64,000 nucleotides of DNA from positions 1,194,888 through 1,258,887 of the forward strand of contig NC_135042.1 of the NCBI RefSeq assembly GCF_051020975.1. Direction: 5' to 3'. Of this stretch, positions 1 to 9,758 are shown in pieces (the first letter of the stretch is position 1; every line of letters starts with the position of its first letter). Source of the DNA: Osmia lignaria lignaria. Its lineage: Eukaryota; Arthropoda; Insecta; Hymenoptera; Megachilidae. The notes beneath the pieces are model-generated. The model searched no databases and was not told the origin of the DNA. It was given only the letters and a program-made list of their open reading frames with translations. A program made the position numbers and the translations under genes.

Positions 1-1043
1 ATCGTTCCTCAGTAGATTCGTTCGCTAAACGCCTGTGGGTTAATCTCAATCTAGGTGACCGTTCCTCAGCAGATTCGTTTGCTAGACGCCTACTGATTAA
101 TGTATGCCTATGTGATCGTTCCTCGGTAGATTCGTTTGCTAGACGCCTACTGATTAATCTAAGCTTATGTGATCGTTCCTCAGCAGATTCGTTTGCTAGA
201 CGCCTACTGATTAATCTAAGCTTATGTGATTGTTCCTCAGCAGATTTGTTCACTAAGCGTCTATGGATTAATCTCAGTCGATTTGACCATTCCTCGACAG
301 ATTCGTTCTTTAAACGATTATAAATTATGGTTAACCGACGTTTCTTCTCAACTATCGTTTCACGCGATAATTTTGAACGCATATATTTCCGCATTGCAGA
401 TAATCTCGAATGGCGTTCGTTAATAGTTTCATGGCGCCGCACCTCTGTATTTCTTTTGCAATTTTTATACAGACGTAATAGCGTGGCGTCGTTTGATTCA
501 TTCGCACGATACTTCCTCATACGGGCTGCATGTTTTGTAGGTTTACCCATAGTTCCGTACTTCTTTTGATATATAACAACAAATTTTGATTTCAGCCATA
601 ATATTGACAGACTTTCAAGAAAAATCAATATTTCTCAATCAGACGCTCAAAGCAGATCTGACCCGTTTCTTTTTATAAATAAAAATTAGTCGCTCCAAGC
701 AGACGTGACCAGTTTGTTTTTACAAACAATTATTAGTCGCTCCAAGCAGACGTAATTGATTTGCTTTTTTTAGAAACAATTGATCGCTCCGAACATACGT
801 GGCTAATTTGTTTTTACAAACAATTATTAGTCGCTCCAAGCAGACATGGCCGGGTATGGATTTAAAAAAAAAAATAATAGTAGTTAAAACGATTACCTTC
901 TAAGCAATCTTCGAATGATTCAATTAATTATTATAGCAGTAGCAATCAATTGAAGATGTAACGTTGCAAGGTATTCGTTTCAACTGACTACGCGATTTGT
1001 CTGTGGGCTTTAGCTATGTTTGTTTATGTTGTGAGGACGATCG
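1..1043 (-). mobile_element. Helitron 5' region, inverted partial copy
   Basis: Read on the minus strand this matches the start of the larger Helitron at about 37.92-38.97 kb. Shared parts are the 57-bp tandem repeats encoding Arg/Leu-rich units (here about 1-300), the ATG region with its start M-G-K-P-T-K, and a leader with repeated 'TCTGCTTGGAGCGACTAA'-type blocks (about 640-870). The copy runs off the window edge at base 1. At 1043 it stops exactly where a gypsy LTR begins, so the LTR appears to have inserted into it. No intact ORF remains. Confidence 0.75.
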
Positions 1044-2254
1044 TGTAACGACCCAATGATAGGTACGTCACTGCACCGACGTATAGGGAGAGCGGTTCCC
1101 CAAGAAGGCGACTCGTATGAAGGAAAATAGGGATTATAGGTTCGTGTGGTGTGCGGTTAAGGAGTGAAATCCAACATTAATGTATCAAACTAAAATTATC
1201 TTTTATTCAAGTAAGTAAACTAACTATAAAGTATAACAATAGGTACGGCTAGAATATGAAATACAATAAGAAATTATAATAGGTACGCCCTAGATAGTGA
1301 AATACAGTGGAAAATATATGATTAGTAGTTACTAAGTAATAATAAGTAATAATAATGCGACTTAATCTTCGAAATACAGCCAACACTCTGTACAATTTGC
1401 CAAATTACACTAAGTACTGGAAAACTATATTCCAGTGGCTTGTACGATACCTTCAGACACGAGCGGACTTTACCTACAGGTCGCAATCGGTTTCTGGTCT
1501 AGCCAGAGCTATGCTAATACAGGCCTGCTCAAGGAGCTCCGCTCCTCGCTAGCTCTTTACACTTGAGTATGTGTCTCATTGTCAGTATTAGCAGGTGTTC
1601 AACACGTTGCGTACCATGAGTAAAGTGTCCACAGATCCGAACTCTCGTATGTCACTACTGAAAGAGAAGGACAAAGCTAATCTCGCGCTCTATAGGTGCC
1701 TAAGCAATTCAGCGCAAGCTTTCCTCTACTTCCAGAGTGCTGTCTGCATCTGACCGAAGTCAGGGAAGATCTGTTCTGACTCTGCGTGGAACGCCTCTAT
1801 TTATAGTCAGATTCTGCTGACTTAGCGCTTTTTTTTATTATAGGGTTCCTCTAGATTTCTGGAATTCCCCATCACGTGACGGCCGAGCACCCCTGCTTCT
1901 TAATCTACGCGATCACCCTACTCTAGAATCTCACCCCACCGCGAGATCATCGGGGTTGCGCTGGCGCGTATGCATTTGTTTGTTGATCATTTATCGATAA
2001 TCGACTTACCGACCGACTTACCGACTAAACGTTTATCGACTTATTCAATTAGACTATGTTATCGAATAATGAAAATTATTTATTATAAGAAATATAATAT
2101 AATACAAATTAAACTAAATACCTTTTTTTTATAAACTTAACTAAATATAAAAAAATTAAATTAACCATTTTGTACAAAATTTGAACTAAAAATAAATTAT
2201 AATAAGAAAAAAGTGAAATGAAAAAGTGCTGGGTCTTCTTAGCGGGTCGTTACA
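1044..2254 (-). repeat. Ty3/gypsy 3' LTR
   Basis: The ends are TGTAACGACCC and GGGTCGTTACA, an 11-bp inverted terminus. On the minus strand there is a TATA box (TATAAATA, 1798-1805) and an AATAAA signal (1202-1207), giving a U3-R-U5 order that runs leftward. A polypurine tract abuts the right end, and the pol genes upstream lie on the same strand. These facts make it the 3' LTR of the element at 2.2-10.7 kb. I see no matching 5' LTR and no target duplication. A related LTR end lies at 36290-36452 in the opposite orientation. Confidence 0.8.
1798..1805 (-). promoter_or_regulatory. LTR TATA box
   Basis: TATAAATA on the minus strand, about 450 bp inside the LTR from its 5' end at 2254 and about 600 bp upstream of the LTR's AATAAA at 1202-1207. 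It is the likely core promoter of the LTR. Confidence 0.6.
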
Positions 2255-2550
2255 GCTTCCCCCGTGCGTTTGTCTCTTGTCCTCAAGAGACTGTGATTGC
2301 ATCTTCTGAGGATGCACAGGGCACAGCGACACTTTTCCTCACTGTTCCTCGGGGATGCTGACAGGATTCCAAAATATCGAATTATTTTTCCTTGCTTCCT
2401 CCTTGGGTCACCTTTTTGCGACCTTCTGTAAGTTTTCCAGTCGAATTCTGGAATGTCGATTGCAATTAACCTCCATCGTGGTGGTGGTGCTTTTTCTTCT
2501 ACTATTATTTCTTCTTGTACTGGCATCTTTGAAAATTTTGTAGAAAGCAA
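2239..2550 (-). CDS. Small hypothetical ORF at gypsy 3' end
   Basis: A 103-residue ORF, basic and rich in Pro and Arg, with a C-x-C-A-L-C-I-L-R-R-C cluster in its C-terminal third. It ends inside the first bases of the 3' LTR. Its place between integrase and LTR is where some gypsy elements carry an env-like gene, but I see no signal peptide, furin site or transmembrane segment. It may be non-coding chance. Confidence 0.25.
   Translation of the reverse strand: MLSTKFSKMPVQEEIIVEEKAPPPRWRLIAIDIPEFDWKTYRRSQKGDPRRKQGKIIRYFGILSASPRNSEEKCRCALCILRRCNHSLLRTRDKRTGEAVTTR
2255..2265 (-). promoter_or_regulatory. Polypurine tract
   Basis: On the minus strand the purine-rich run ACGGGGGAAGC directly precedes the LTR start TGTAACG. 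In retrotransposons of this kind this is where plus-strand DNA synthesis is primed. It fixes both the LTR boundary and the direction of the element. Confidence 0.65.
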
Positions 2551-2945
2551 ATAATTAATAAATGAAATAAACTATTAAAAGTATAATTCTACCTCTCTGA
2601 ACTGTTTGAATGCTCTTCTCAATCTTTTCAAACGTTCGCGTCGTCCTGCGCGTCTTACCATCTTTGCACTTTCTAAATTGAATATAGCGGTGCGTGCGTA
2701 GCGTTGCTTTCTATAGTCCTCTTTGTCGCTCTTTGTTTCTATCTCTTTCTATCTTTTTTATGTTAACATGGCGGACTTGCGATTCTGCGCATTAATAGAT
2801 CGAAGGAAATGAAAATGGTTTAGGATTATGGAATAAGATATGCTTGTTAGATTTAAGAAAGGAATTTGTTTATAATATGGAAAGAGAGAACAAATTAAAA
2901 AAATGGTATGGTGGATGTATATAAGAGAAAAGAAAATAATTGTAA

Positions 2946-3323
2946 TTAGGGATAGTTAGCCAAAGTGCTTAAATAAAATATGTCTTGATCTTCTGCCTGC
3001 ACTAAGTATCCCTCTCTGAATATTTCAAGGGTTTCTTGATCCATTTCATTTATGGCCTGCAGGCAAGTTGAACAGGCTACAACAGGCTGTACCTGAGCAA
3101 ATTGAAACCCGCATCTGATGCAAGTCGATTGTGTTATTGCTTCCTCTGCTAGTATAAAGTGGTGTTTTCCCACATGGATCCAATTCTTTTTGCTCGCAGG
3201 GTTCACATGTAATGCACAAGTCGCACATATGCGTCCCAACTTCAGATCCATGATGTATTCGAATGATATGGTTTCGTCCTTTATACACACGGTGCCTATT
3301 ATGTTTGCTGTTTGTTGGACCAT
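2946..3323 (-). CDS. Cys-rich hypothetical protein (three CxxC pairs)
   Basis: An intact 125-residue ORF between integrase and the 3' LTR. It has three evenly spaced CxxC pairs, CATC (about residues 33-36), CIRC (about 68-71) and CSTC (about 84-87), which suggests a zinc-ribbon or treble-clef-like fold. The tail is acidic. There is no transmembrane segment, so it is not an env. It has no stop codon while the neighbouring integrase region carries a frameshift, so it may be a real accessory gene of the element or captured sequence. I do not recognise the family. Confidence 0.4.
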   Translation of the reverse strand: MVQQTANIIGTVCIKDETISFEYIMDLKLGRICATCALHVNPASKKNWIHVGKHHFILAEEAITQSTCIRCGFQFAQVQPVVACSTCLQAINEMDQETLEIFREGYLVQAEDQDIFYLSTLANYP

Positions 3324-3586
3324 TTTTTCTGTAATTGAAAACTATAGTTTTACTGTAAGATATTAAACGTTTTAAATCTTTTTGTCCATGCTTACTCTTT
3401 TCTTATTAATCCTTATTATTTCTTATTAATTCCCTTTCTTGATTCTTTTTTTAAATTTTTACTGTGGTAGCGTCACCTTTACGTACTTGTGCTTTTAGCG
3501 TTCTTTAAGAATATGGCGGTTGGTTTAAAATTCTGTATCTGCGCATGCGTATGTTCCGAAAATTATATAGATTGTCGTATCGACTT

Positions 3587-4791
3587 TTATTTTTGATCCG
3601 CGCTGTAGACTGGTCGATAGGCCCTCTTTAGTCGATCTTTGTATACTATCCTAGTCTTTTTGGGACCTATCTGCAATTCTATGTTATTTTTCTCTATGTT
3701 TCTTAAAACAGTGTATGGCCCAGTATATTCTTTCTGTAATTTACTTCTTCTTGGTGGATTTAAAAGCATTACTTCTTCTCCTGTTTCATAATTAATTGGA
3801 CGTATTTTTCTATCGTAGTAGTATTTTTGTCTATATTTTGATTGTTCTAGATTTATTTTTGCGGTTTGTCTAATGTCATGTAAATTTTGTAATAATTTAT
3901 CTACGTAGTCAGGATATGTGTCTAATGTGTCAGATGGTGTAAATTTTGATGGCAATCTTGCCTTTTTTCCATAAACCAGTTCATGGGGTGTGAATTTTGT
4001 TCCCTCATGAACACCTGTGTTGTATGAGAACATTGCTTGCTGTAGCCATTCGTCCCAATGTTCTTGTTTGGATATGTAGTGCTTCAAATACTCAATTAGA
4101 ACGTGACGGCTTCTTTCCAGGGACCCGTTTGACTGAGGATGGAAGGATGATGTACGGTACGTCTTGATATGGAAGATTTTGGCTAGCTTTTTGATTAGCG
4201 AGGATGTGAAGCATGTTCCTTGGTCAGTGAGTATAGCTTTAGGACTTCCAAACTGGCATATGAATGAGTTAGTGAATGCTCGTGCGACGTCCTCTGATGT
4301 GGCTGACACAAGTGGAACTGCGACGGAGTATTTGGTTAAATTATCCTGTATGGTGAGGATGTAACTGTATCCTTTTTGCGTCATTGGCAAGGGTCCAAGA
4401 ATGTCTAGGGACACCTTATCGAATGCGTCTGAAGGAGTGTCTGTGATAACCATTGGCTGCTTATACAGGATCTAACGTAATCAGTAATTTCTTTTTTCAT
4501 GTTCTTCCAATAATACTTGTTCCTGATTCTAAGGTAAGTTTTCCTGATACCTTTATGTCCTGCGACTGGGCTTTCATGATTTTCTCTAATTATATTTTTC
4601 CTTTCCTCTTTAGGTGGAATTTGGACCGTTCCTTTGCAGATAGTGATATTTATATTAGAGCCTGCAAAGACTATCTGAAGAATTGCTTTTAAACCCTATC
4701 TATTTGGCATGCTGCACTCCTGGATTCCTCTTTGTAGCAATATTTGATGAAGAGTTTTAACTTTCTGTGGTAAAGTCTCTTTGGATTCTAT
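3587..4791 (-). pseudogene. Gypsy integrase with GPY motif, frameshifted
   Basis: This is the integrase end of a Ty3/gypsy pol. The ORF at 4453-3587 (288 residues) has the DDE triad at D17 (S-L-D-I-L-G-P), D77 (L-T-D-Q-G) and E113, with 35 residues between the last two. A GPY/F-type motif (Y-T-G-P-Y-T-V) follows near residue 245. Upstream, at 4454 to about 4690, the HHCC zinc finger can be read in a shifted frame, but its last Cys appears as Ser (C-I-S-S). A frameshift separates finger from catalytic core, and an in-frame stop lies further upstream near 4690. The reading breaks at 4791 where a solo LTR is inserted and resumes beyond 7551. The protein would join retrotransposon cDNA to the host chromosome; this copy is broken. 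Confidence 0.88.
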
Positions 4792-4830
4792 TGTTACGTC
4801 CGGAAAAATTTTGCAAATTTGTCCGCCTCA

Positions 4831-4881
4831 CGTTCCCTTATCAAGCCTTCGGGTTGTAGGAGTCTCCTCATGTAAGGGGCG
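4831..4881 (+). ncRNA. Structured motif H1 (three-way junction)
   Basis: An outer stem CCCTTA/TAAGGG closes a junction with two hairpins: AGCC-UUCG-GGUU, then AGGA-GUC-UCCU, ending in TCAT. The inner block matches H2 to H5, while the outer stem is private to this copy. The function is unknown. Confidence 0.55.
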
Positions 4882-4928
4882 TGGGGAGGGCAAATTACTA
4901 CTGCACCTTTCTTTACTTTCTCCTTGAC

Positions 4929-4989
4929 TCTGTGCTTTCCCATCAAGCCTTCGGGTTGTAAGAGACTTCTTCATGTGGGAAATGCGCAG
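4929..4989 (+). ncRNA. Structured motif H2
   Basis: A long outer stem (CTGTGC plus TTTCCCA, pairing with TGGGAAA and then GCGCAG) surrounds AGCC-UUCG-GGUU and AAGA-GACU-UCUU. In the copy at 40096-40155 the pairing partner is GCACAG, turning a U-G pair into U-A. Confidence 0.55.
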
Positions 4990-5183
4990 GGAAAAGTTTG
5001 AGCTCATAATTATTCTACTTTTGTCTTTCCTATTCTTTCATTCTTCTCATACTTCTCAATTCTTTTCTTAGTTGAAACCCCTCCTTGAAACTATCGTCGT
5101 GCTCAACTGCGTAGTAACAGAAACGTGTGATAGAAAAAAAACTCGGCTCCGACCGAGGAGAAGTATCATAAACAGCGTTCGCT

Positions 5184-5235
5184 GCGCGGTTAGCCAGTGC
5201 TTCGCATTGTAGGGGTCTCCTCAGGTTAACTGCGC
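5184..5235 (+). ncRNA. Structured motif H3
   Basis: The outer stem GCGCGGTTA pairs with TAACTGCGC. The inner block is AGTG-CTTCG-CATT followed by TGTAGGGGTCTCCTCA. The inner hairpin differs from H1 at several stem positions yet still pairs. In the truncated copy at 34171-34222 the one G-U in the outer stem is A-U. Confidence 0.55.
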
Positions 5236-6647
5236 AAAAGCGTAAAGATCAATTTATCTTTAGATTTTTTACTGATACTCTCCTCTTTTCCACGCGTAGG
5301 CGCCAGTCGGTCCCAAACCCGATCGTACGTGCGAATTGAGTGTTGCAATGAAGGTATGAAATAGCATGAAATTCAAATATTCGAATGAGTGCAAAGGGCA
5401 AGGATAGAGAACCCTCACCAGCGAACGTTAGCAACATGCGAGAACTGTTTAGAGACGAAGGGTCACACAGGGTAATAAAAGTCATTGTATCGAATTCCGA
5501 GAATTAGCTGAAACTAAGACCCAACGGTACGATTTTGAACAGGAAGAACGTTCTCGAACAAAGTTCGCTGTGAATACAGGAATTAATATTCGAATATCGA
5601 ACAATTGAATACTATTGAAATTATCAGTTAAACCATCGTATGCTATTAGGACTTTTAGCGAACAACTTGCGTTACCACCGCAATTGGTATTGTTGATCGA
5701 TTTCTCTGTGAACAAAATGGTTATGGACAAGCCAACTGTTAATTAAGAAACCTCGTGATAGCCGGTCCATTATTCATACATAATAGTACAACAGATATAG
5801 TTCATGTTTATAGCTACCCGCATATTTATTGTTCAATAATTCTGATTTAAACTATTAGTTGATAATCGCATCATTATATATATCTAATATTGGAATTATC
5901 GATGAGAATAGAACATTCCAGAAATTCTACGGCGTAGAAACATCGATAAGCCGTTAGACAGAGATGGAACACCAGAAAGAGAGAGAGAAAATGATCTAAA
6001 GGATTTCGTCTGGCACGCGCCCTTAACCAATAGCGACGCACGCGACGCTGTCGTCACGCGCTATGATTTGCCGAAATGTCCCCACGCAGGACATCGTCCT
6101 CGCGACGGGCCCTTCCGGCTAGGATCGCGATCGATTCTGATCACTTTTCGTCGAACAATCGAGTAAGTCGGGACGGGAGCCCGTGCGTCTAGAGATAGAG
6201 TTGTCGTTCGTACTTCGTTGTAATTTACCTGCGCGGCAAGACCTACGAACTAGGCAGAGTGTCGTGAGAGTGAAATTCCGGATACGCGGCAAAGACTCAG
6301 AGACGCGCACGTAAAGCCATTTCACACTATTAAACCTCTATCTTTTCTCTTTCTTTTAATCCGTTGTTCGCGTAATTTTCGTATTAAATTTACTCGCGTT
6401 ATCATTATATTATTTCGAAGAGCGTAATCGTCTTGTGTTCGTCTACTTAATTTTGCAACAAACGACAAACGGGCGCGCGACAAGTGTAGTGCCGCCACAG
6501 ATCTCTCAACCTTTCTTGGTGTTCCAGATCAACCAGCGAATTAACAACCGATTTTATCGTATATAATACTCTACATTCTCACGGTAAGCCTGTTCTGTAC
6601 TAATTCGTCGAGCACGGCATTGACATTCAATTTAGACACGGCAAAAC

Positions 6648-6700
6648 GGGCGATCTATTAAGCCTACGGGTTATAAGAGTCTCTTCATTTTAGATCGTCC
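6648..6700 (+). ncRNA. Structured motif H4
   Basis: The outer stem GGGCGATCTA pairs with TAGATCGTCC over about 10 bp. The inner hairpin is AGCC-UACG-GGUU, with a UNCG loop variant, then ATAAGAGTCTCTTCAT. It shares only the inner block with H1 and H2. Confidence 0.55.
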
Positions 6701-6815
6701 CGTTTCTACAGTCAGGTACCGATTATACTATTTTTCGCTATTTTAATATTCCGAATTTTTCAATCATCGCGAATATATGTGAGTGACGATTGTTTCGACT
6801 GCGAGGTATTTTATC

Positions 6816-6873
6816 AGGGACGACCTGTAAAGCCTTCCGGGGGTTATAAGAGTCTCTTCATTCAGGTCGTTTC
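6816..6873 (+). ncRNA. Structured motif H5
   Basis: The outer stem ACGACCTG pairs perfectly with CAGGTCGT. The inner block is AAAGCC-TTCCGG-GGGTT then ATAAGAGTCTCTTCATT. The first hairpin loop is enlarged relative to H1. Confidence 0.5.
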
Positions 6874-7551
6874 CTTGCGGATAGAAACCGCCTAAAATTT
6901 GATTTTTCATTATATCCGGTCGAGGCAGTCGTCCTACGTTAACCATATATTTCTCACATTTCAAATACGTGTAATAATTACAATAGAAGCTCTCATTGTA
7001 AACCAAAGGTTAGACATTTTTCCGATTTTCATTTATATTATTAACGTACATAGGTTAAGCATCTTTACCCTTGTTCAAACAGTATTGTCAGTAATTGAAA
7101 TATTTAACAGTGATTAACAGAAATCAAACAGAATCATTTTAGTATTCAAACAATAGTCATTGCAAAATTCAGTTCTGTTAGCTTCAATAGTTATTTTTGA
7201 ATTAAATTACTTTCTTTTTGCACACTAAATTGCATTCATATTTCTTTCAAGTTCCATTTGGTATCATCTCCTTTGTCATATTACATTTTAAACCCACGCA
7301 TACCAACACAAGGTTTCAAGGAGGGACCCGTATGGGACCCAGAGCGCTGACGAACCGAACGGAAATAAATACTTTCTAAATTTTTCGTCTTTTAAATTCG
7401 TTCTGGCCGTAGAGGACGCTTCCGCGTCATGCGCGGTCAGAACTGGTGGCAGCAATACCTTTCTCATCGCCCAAAAATAAGAATAATTTCATTATATTCA
7501 TTATTCTCTCATTTTTCTTTTACGTTGCGCGCTCGCGCAACGTAACACTAT

Positions 7552-7772
7552 TATTATTCCAAAAATTAATCTATTTCTGATCTTATATTGCATGATACTA
7601 CTTTGTGGTTTCGAAATTTTAATCTTTTCATTTTCCATAAATTGTCTTGATTGTATATCTTCTGGTTGTCCTTCTTTGTTAAGAGATATTACTGTTGTGC
7701 CTTTCTTCATCCATAGATGGTCTTCGGTTTCATCTATTCTGAATATGATTGGTTTATTGCTTTGGGTTTAAT
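7552..7772 (-). pseudogene. Gypsy pol linker before integrase
   Basis: A minus-strand reading from about 7760 to 7552 continues pol after the RNase H ORF stop. It includes D-E-T-E-D-H-L-W and lacks internal stops in one frame, but is out of frame with the upstream ORF. It ends at the solo LTR junction (7551) and its continuation toward the zinc finger lies at 4791 and below. Confidence 0.55.
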
Positions 7773-9758
7773 TTATTTAATTTTCGGTGGTTGATTCTTT
7801 TCTTTTTTTATTTTGATGGGTGTAATCGGAGCTGATAGAGTATTGCTTGAAGTCTCTTTTTCTATTTTTCTTTTTAGTACTGGAGATCTTCCTCTTGTGC
7901 TTGAAGAAGAATCGATTTTTGGTGGTTCTCTGAAAATGTGTTTCGGTATAATTGCCTCTTCGTTGTATTCTTCTATTTCATCTCCAATTATTACTGGTTC
8001 CCTTTCTATAGGTCGTTTCTGTGGAATGATATATTTTCTATCTTGTGGTGGTTGATGTATTTCTACAACGATTTGCTCTTCATTGGGTTTTCTTTTCTTT
8101 TTGATCTCTTCTGAGGAATATATTCTTGGATTTAAATTTGTTCTCTTTCTTGGTTTTGGTGGCTCTTCAGATACATCTGTTTCATAATACTGGGACTCAT
8201 CTGAGCTTGTATATTCCTCTTTTATTCTCTTCTTTGTTGCGTTGTCCTCATGAGAAAAACTTCTTTCTCGTATTCTATCTTTCCGATATTTTTTCCTTGT
8301 TCCAGAATCCGAAGAATCGTCTCGCTGCCGTGCTAAATGTTTATGGCTTATTTTCCTTTTCTTTATATCCCGTGAACTTGATGAGGTTGTTGGCCTTGGT
8401 CTTCTTGGATATTGATGCCATTCTTTCTTTTTTTTGTGTTCTTCAGACTCAGTCGTAGTTGTTGGCCTGAGTCTAGTAGGATACTGGTGTGATTCCTTTT
8501 TCTTTTTGAATTCTCTTGATTCTGACGTGGTTGTTGTTGGTCTTGGGCGAGTGGGATATTGGTGCCACTCTTTCCTTTTCTTGTGTTTGCCCGATTCTGA
8601 AGTGGTCGTCGTTTGTCTTGGGCGAGTGGGATATTGGTGCCACTCTTTCTTCTTTTTGTGTTTTCCCGATTCCGAGGTGGTCGTTGTCTGTCTGGGGCGA
8701 GTGGGATACTGGTGCCACTCTTTCCTTTTCTTACGCTTCTTTTTTGACCCAGACGTAAACGAATGCAGCCTCTTAGCATGTATTTGCAGGCCATTTATAT
8801 CTTCGATTGGATTTCTCGAAAGAGCGTCAGCGTTCATGTTTTGTCTGCCAGGTTTGTATTTTATTTCATAATCATACTCGCTCAATCTCAATTTCCATCG
8901 CATGAATCTCGATGTAGGATCTGTGAGACTATTTAGCCAGATCAATGGTTTGTGATCTGTAATTAGATAAAACTTCCTGCCAAATATATATGGTCTGAAG
9001 TGATTTACTGCAAATATTACAGCAAGTAATTCCCTCTCTGTTGCGGAATATTGCGTTTCCGGCTTATTCATTACTCTTGAGGCGTAAGCTACTGGCTGAT
9101 CCTTTCCTATCTCTCCTTGACTTAGGACTGCTCCTACCGCTGTTCCGGATGCATCGGTGGTTATATTAAATGGTCTCTCAAAGTCTGGATATTGCAGGAT
9201 TGGCTCTTCGTATAGTATGCTCCTCAAGAATTCGAAGGCTTGCTGTTGCTGGCTGGACCACTCGAATTTTTGTTCTTTCTTCGTCAGGTCGGATAATGGC
9301 TTGGCTATCTTAGAGAAGTCCTTGATAAATCGTCTATAGTATCCACACAATCCTAGAAATTGTCTAATATTTTTGACAGTCTTAGGAATAGGGAACCTCT
9401 GGACCGCTTCAACCTTTGCTGGGTCAGGTCTTACACCGTCTTCTGTAATTATGTGACCCAGGTACGCCACTTCTTTTTTTAGAAATTGGCACTTATCAGG
9501 TTGCAAGCATAGGTTTGCTTCTCTGAGCTTTGCCATCATCCTATTGACTTTGGTTTCGTGTTCTTGTAACGAACTTGCATAAATTACAATGTCATCGATG
9601 AACACGAATAGTTCCAGTCCTTGCAGTCCGTCTAGGACGTTGTTCATCAGGCGCTGGAACGTAGCTGCAGCATTTTTCAACCCAAAAGGCATTCTGTTGA
9701 ATTCAAAGTGCCCAAATGGTGTTGAAAATGCCGTTTTATGCTTGTCTTCTGGATGCAT
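7773..9758 (-). CDS. Gypsy reverse transcriptase and RNase H, plus a Lys/Arg-rich tail
   Basis: A 661-residue ORF covering the RT core from just before the palm to RNase H. The RT has M-P-F-G-L-K-N-A (about 23-30) and the catalytic F-I-D-D (53-56). RNase H has T-T-D-A-S-G near residue 200, E-R-E-L-L-A-V, and D-H-K-P-L. It ends with N-A-D-A-L-S-R near residue 318. The first residues of the domain lie upstream beyond a stop (9759-10013). After RNase H the frame stays open for about 340 residues of Lys/Arg/Ser-rich sequence with five 25-residue repeats and acidic patches. Pol proteins of this group usually have a shorter linker before integrase. The RT and RNase H residues look intact, although the element as a whole is broken. 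Confidence 0.9.
   Translation of the reverse strand: MHPEDKHKTAFSTPFGHFEFNRMPFGLKNAAATFQRLMNNVLDGLQGLELFVFIDDIVIYASSLQEHETKVNRMMAKLREANLCLQPDKCQFLKKEVAYLGHIITEDGVRPDPAKVEAVQRFPIPKTVKNIRQFLGLCGYYRRFIKDFSKIAKPLSDLTKKEQKFEWSSQQQQAFEFLRSILYEEPILQYPDFERPFNITTDASGTAVGAVLSQGEIGKDQPVAYASRVMNKPETQYSATERELLAVIFAVNHFRPYIFGRKFYLITDHKPLIWLNSLTDPTSRFMRWKLRLSEYDYEIKYKPGRQNMNADALSRNPIEDINGLQIHAKRLHSFTSGSKKKRKKRKEWHQYPTRPRQTTTTSESGKHKKKKEWHQYPTRPRQTTTTSESGKHKKRKEWHQYPTRPRPTTTTSESREFKKKKESHQYPTRLRPTTTTESEEHKKKKEWHQYPRRPRPTTSSSSRDIKKRKISHKHLARQRDDSSDSGTRKKYRKDRIRERSFSHEDNATKKRIKEEYTSSDESQYYETDVSEEPPKPRKRTNLNPRIYSSEEIKKKRKPNEEQIVVEIHQPPQDRKYIIPQKRPIEREPVIIGDEIEEYNEEAIIPKHIFREPPKIDSSSSTRGRSPVLKRKIEKETSSNTLSAPITPIKIKKEKNQPPKIK
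8373..8745 (-). repeat. Five 75-bp coding repeats in pol
   Basis: Five tandem units of about 25 codons with core E-W-H-Q-Y-P-T-R-P-R followed by T-T-T-T-S-E-S and a K-H-K-K-K-K block. The later units drift (E-S-H, R-R-P-R, S-S-S-S). All stay in frame with the RT-RNase H ORF. Confidence 0.85.

Larger units (their letters stand above)
4792..7547 (+). repeat. Solo LTR, 2.76 kb family, target duplication CTAT
   Basis: The ends TGTTACG and CGTAACA are flanked by CTAT at 4788-4791 and 7548-7551. The insert separates the RNase H and integrase parts of the gypsy pol, so it is younger than that element. A second copy lies at 39959-42729 and a truncated inverted one at about 33951-34609. It has no substantial ORF. 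It carries five copies of a structured motif listed separately. A length of 2.76 kb is large for an LTR; a non-autonomous element with LTR-like ends is the alternative. The plus strand is chosen because the hairpins have cUUCGg loops and G-U pairs on that strand. Confidence 0.85.

Noticed and set aside
2355..2543. Hydrophobic plus-strand ORF with a Leu/Val-rich C-terminus
   Set aside because: Antisense to the small gypsy 3' ORF and in the polypurine-rich end; the hydrophobic run comes from a GTGGTGGTGC stretch.
4831..6873. Hammerhead ribozymes or retrozyme-like LTR
   Set aside because: The motifs are three-way junctions but lack CTGATGA and GAAA core elements.
8434..8871. Repeat-containing plus-strand frame across the gypsy pol tail
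   Set aside because: Antisense of the five 75-bp repeats; RT and RNase H motifs show that the minus strand is the coding strand.
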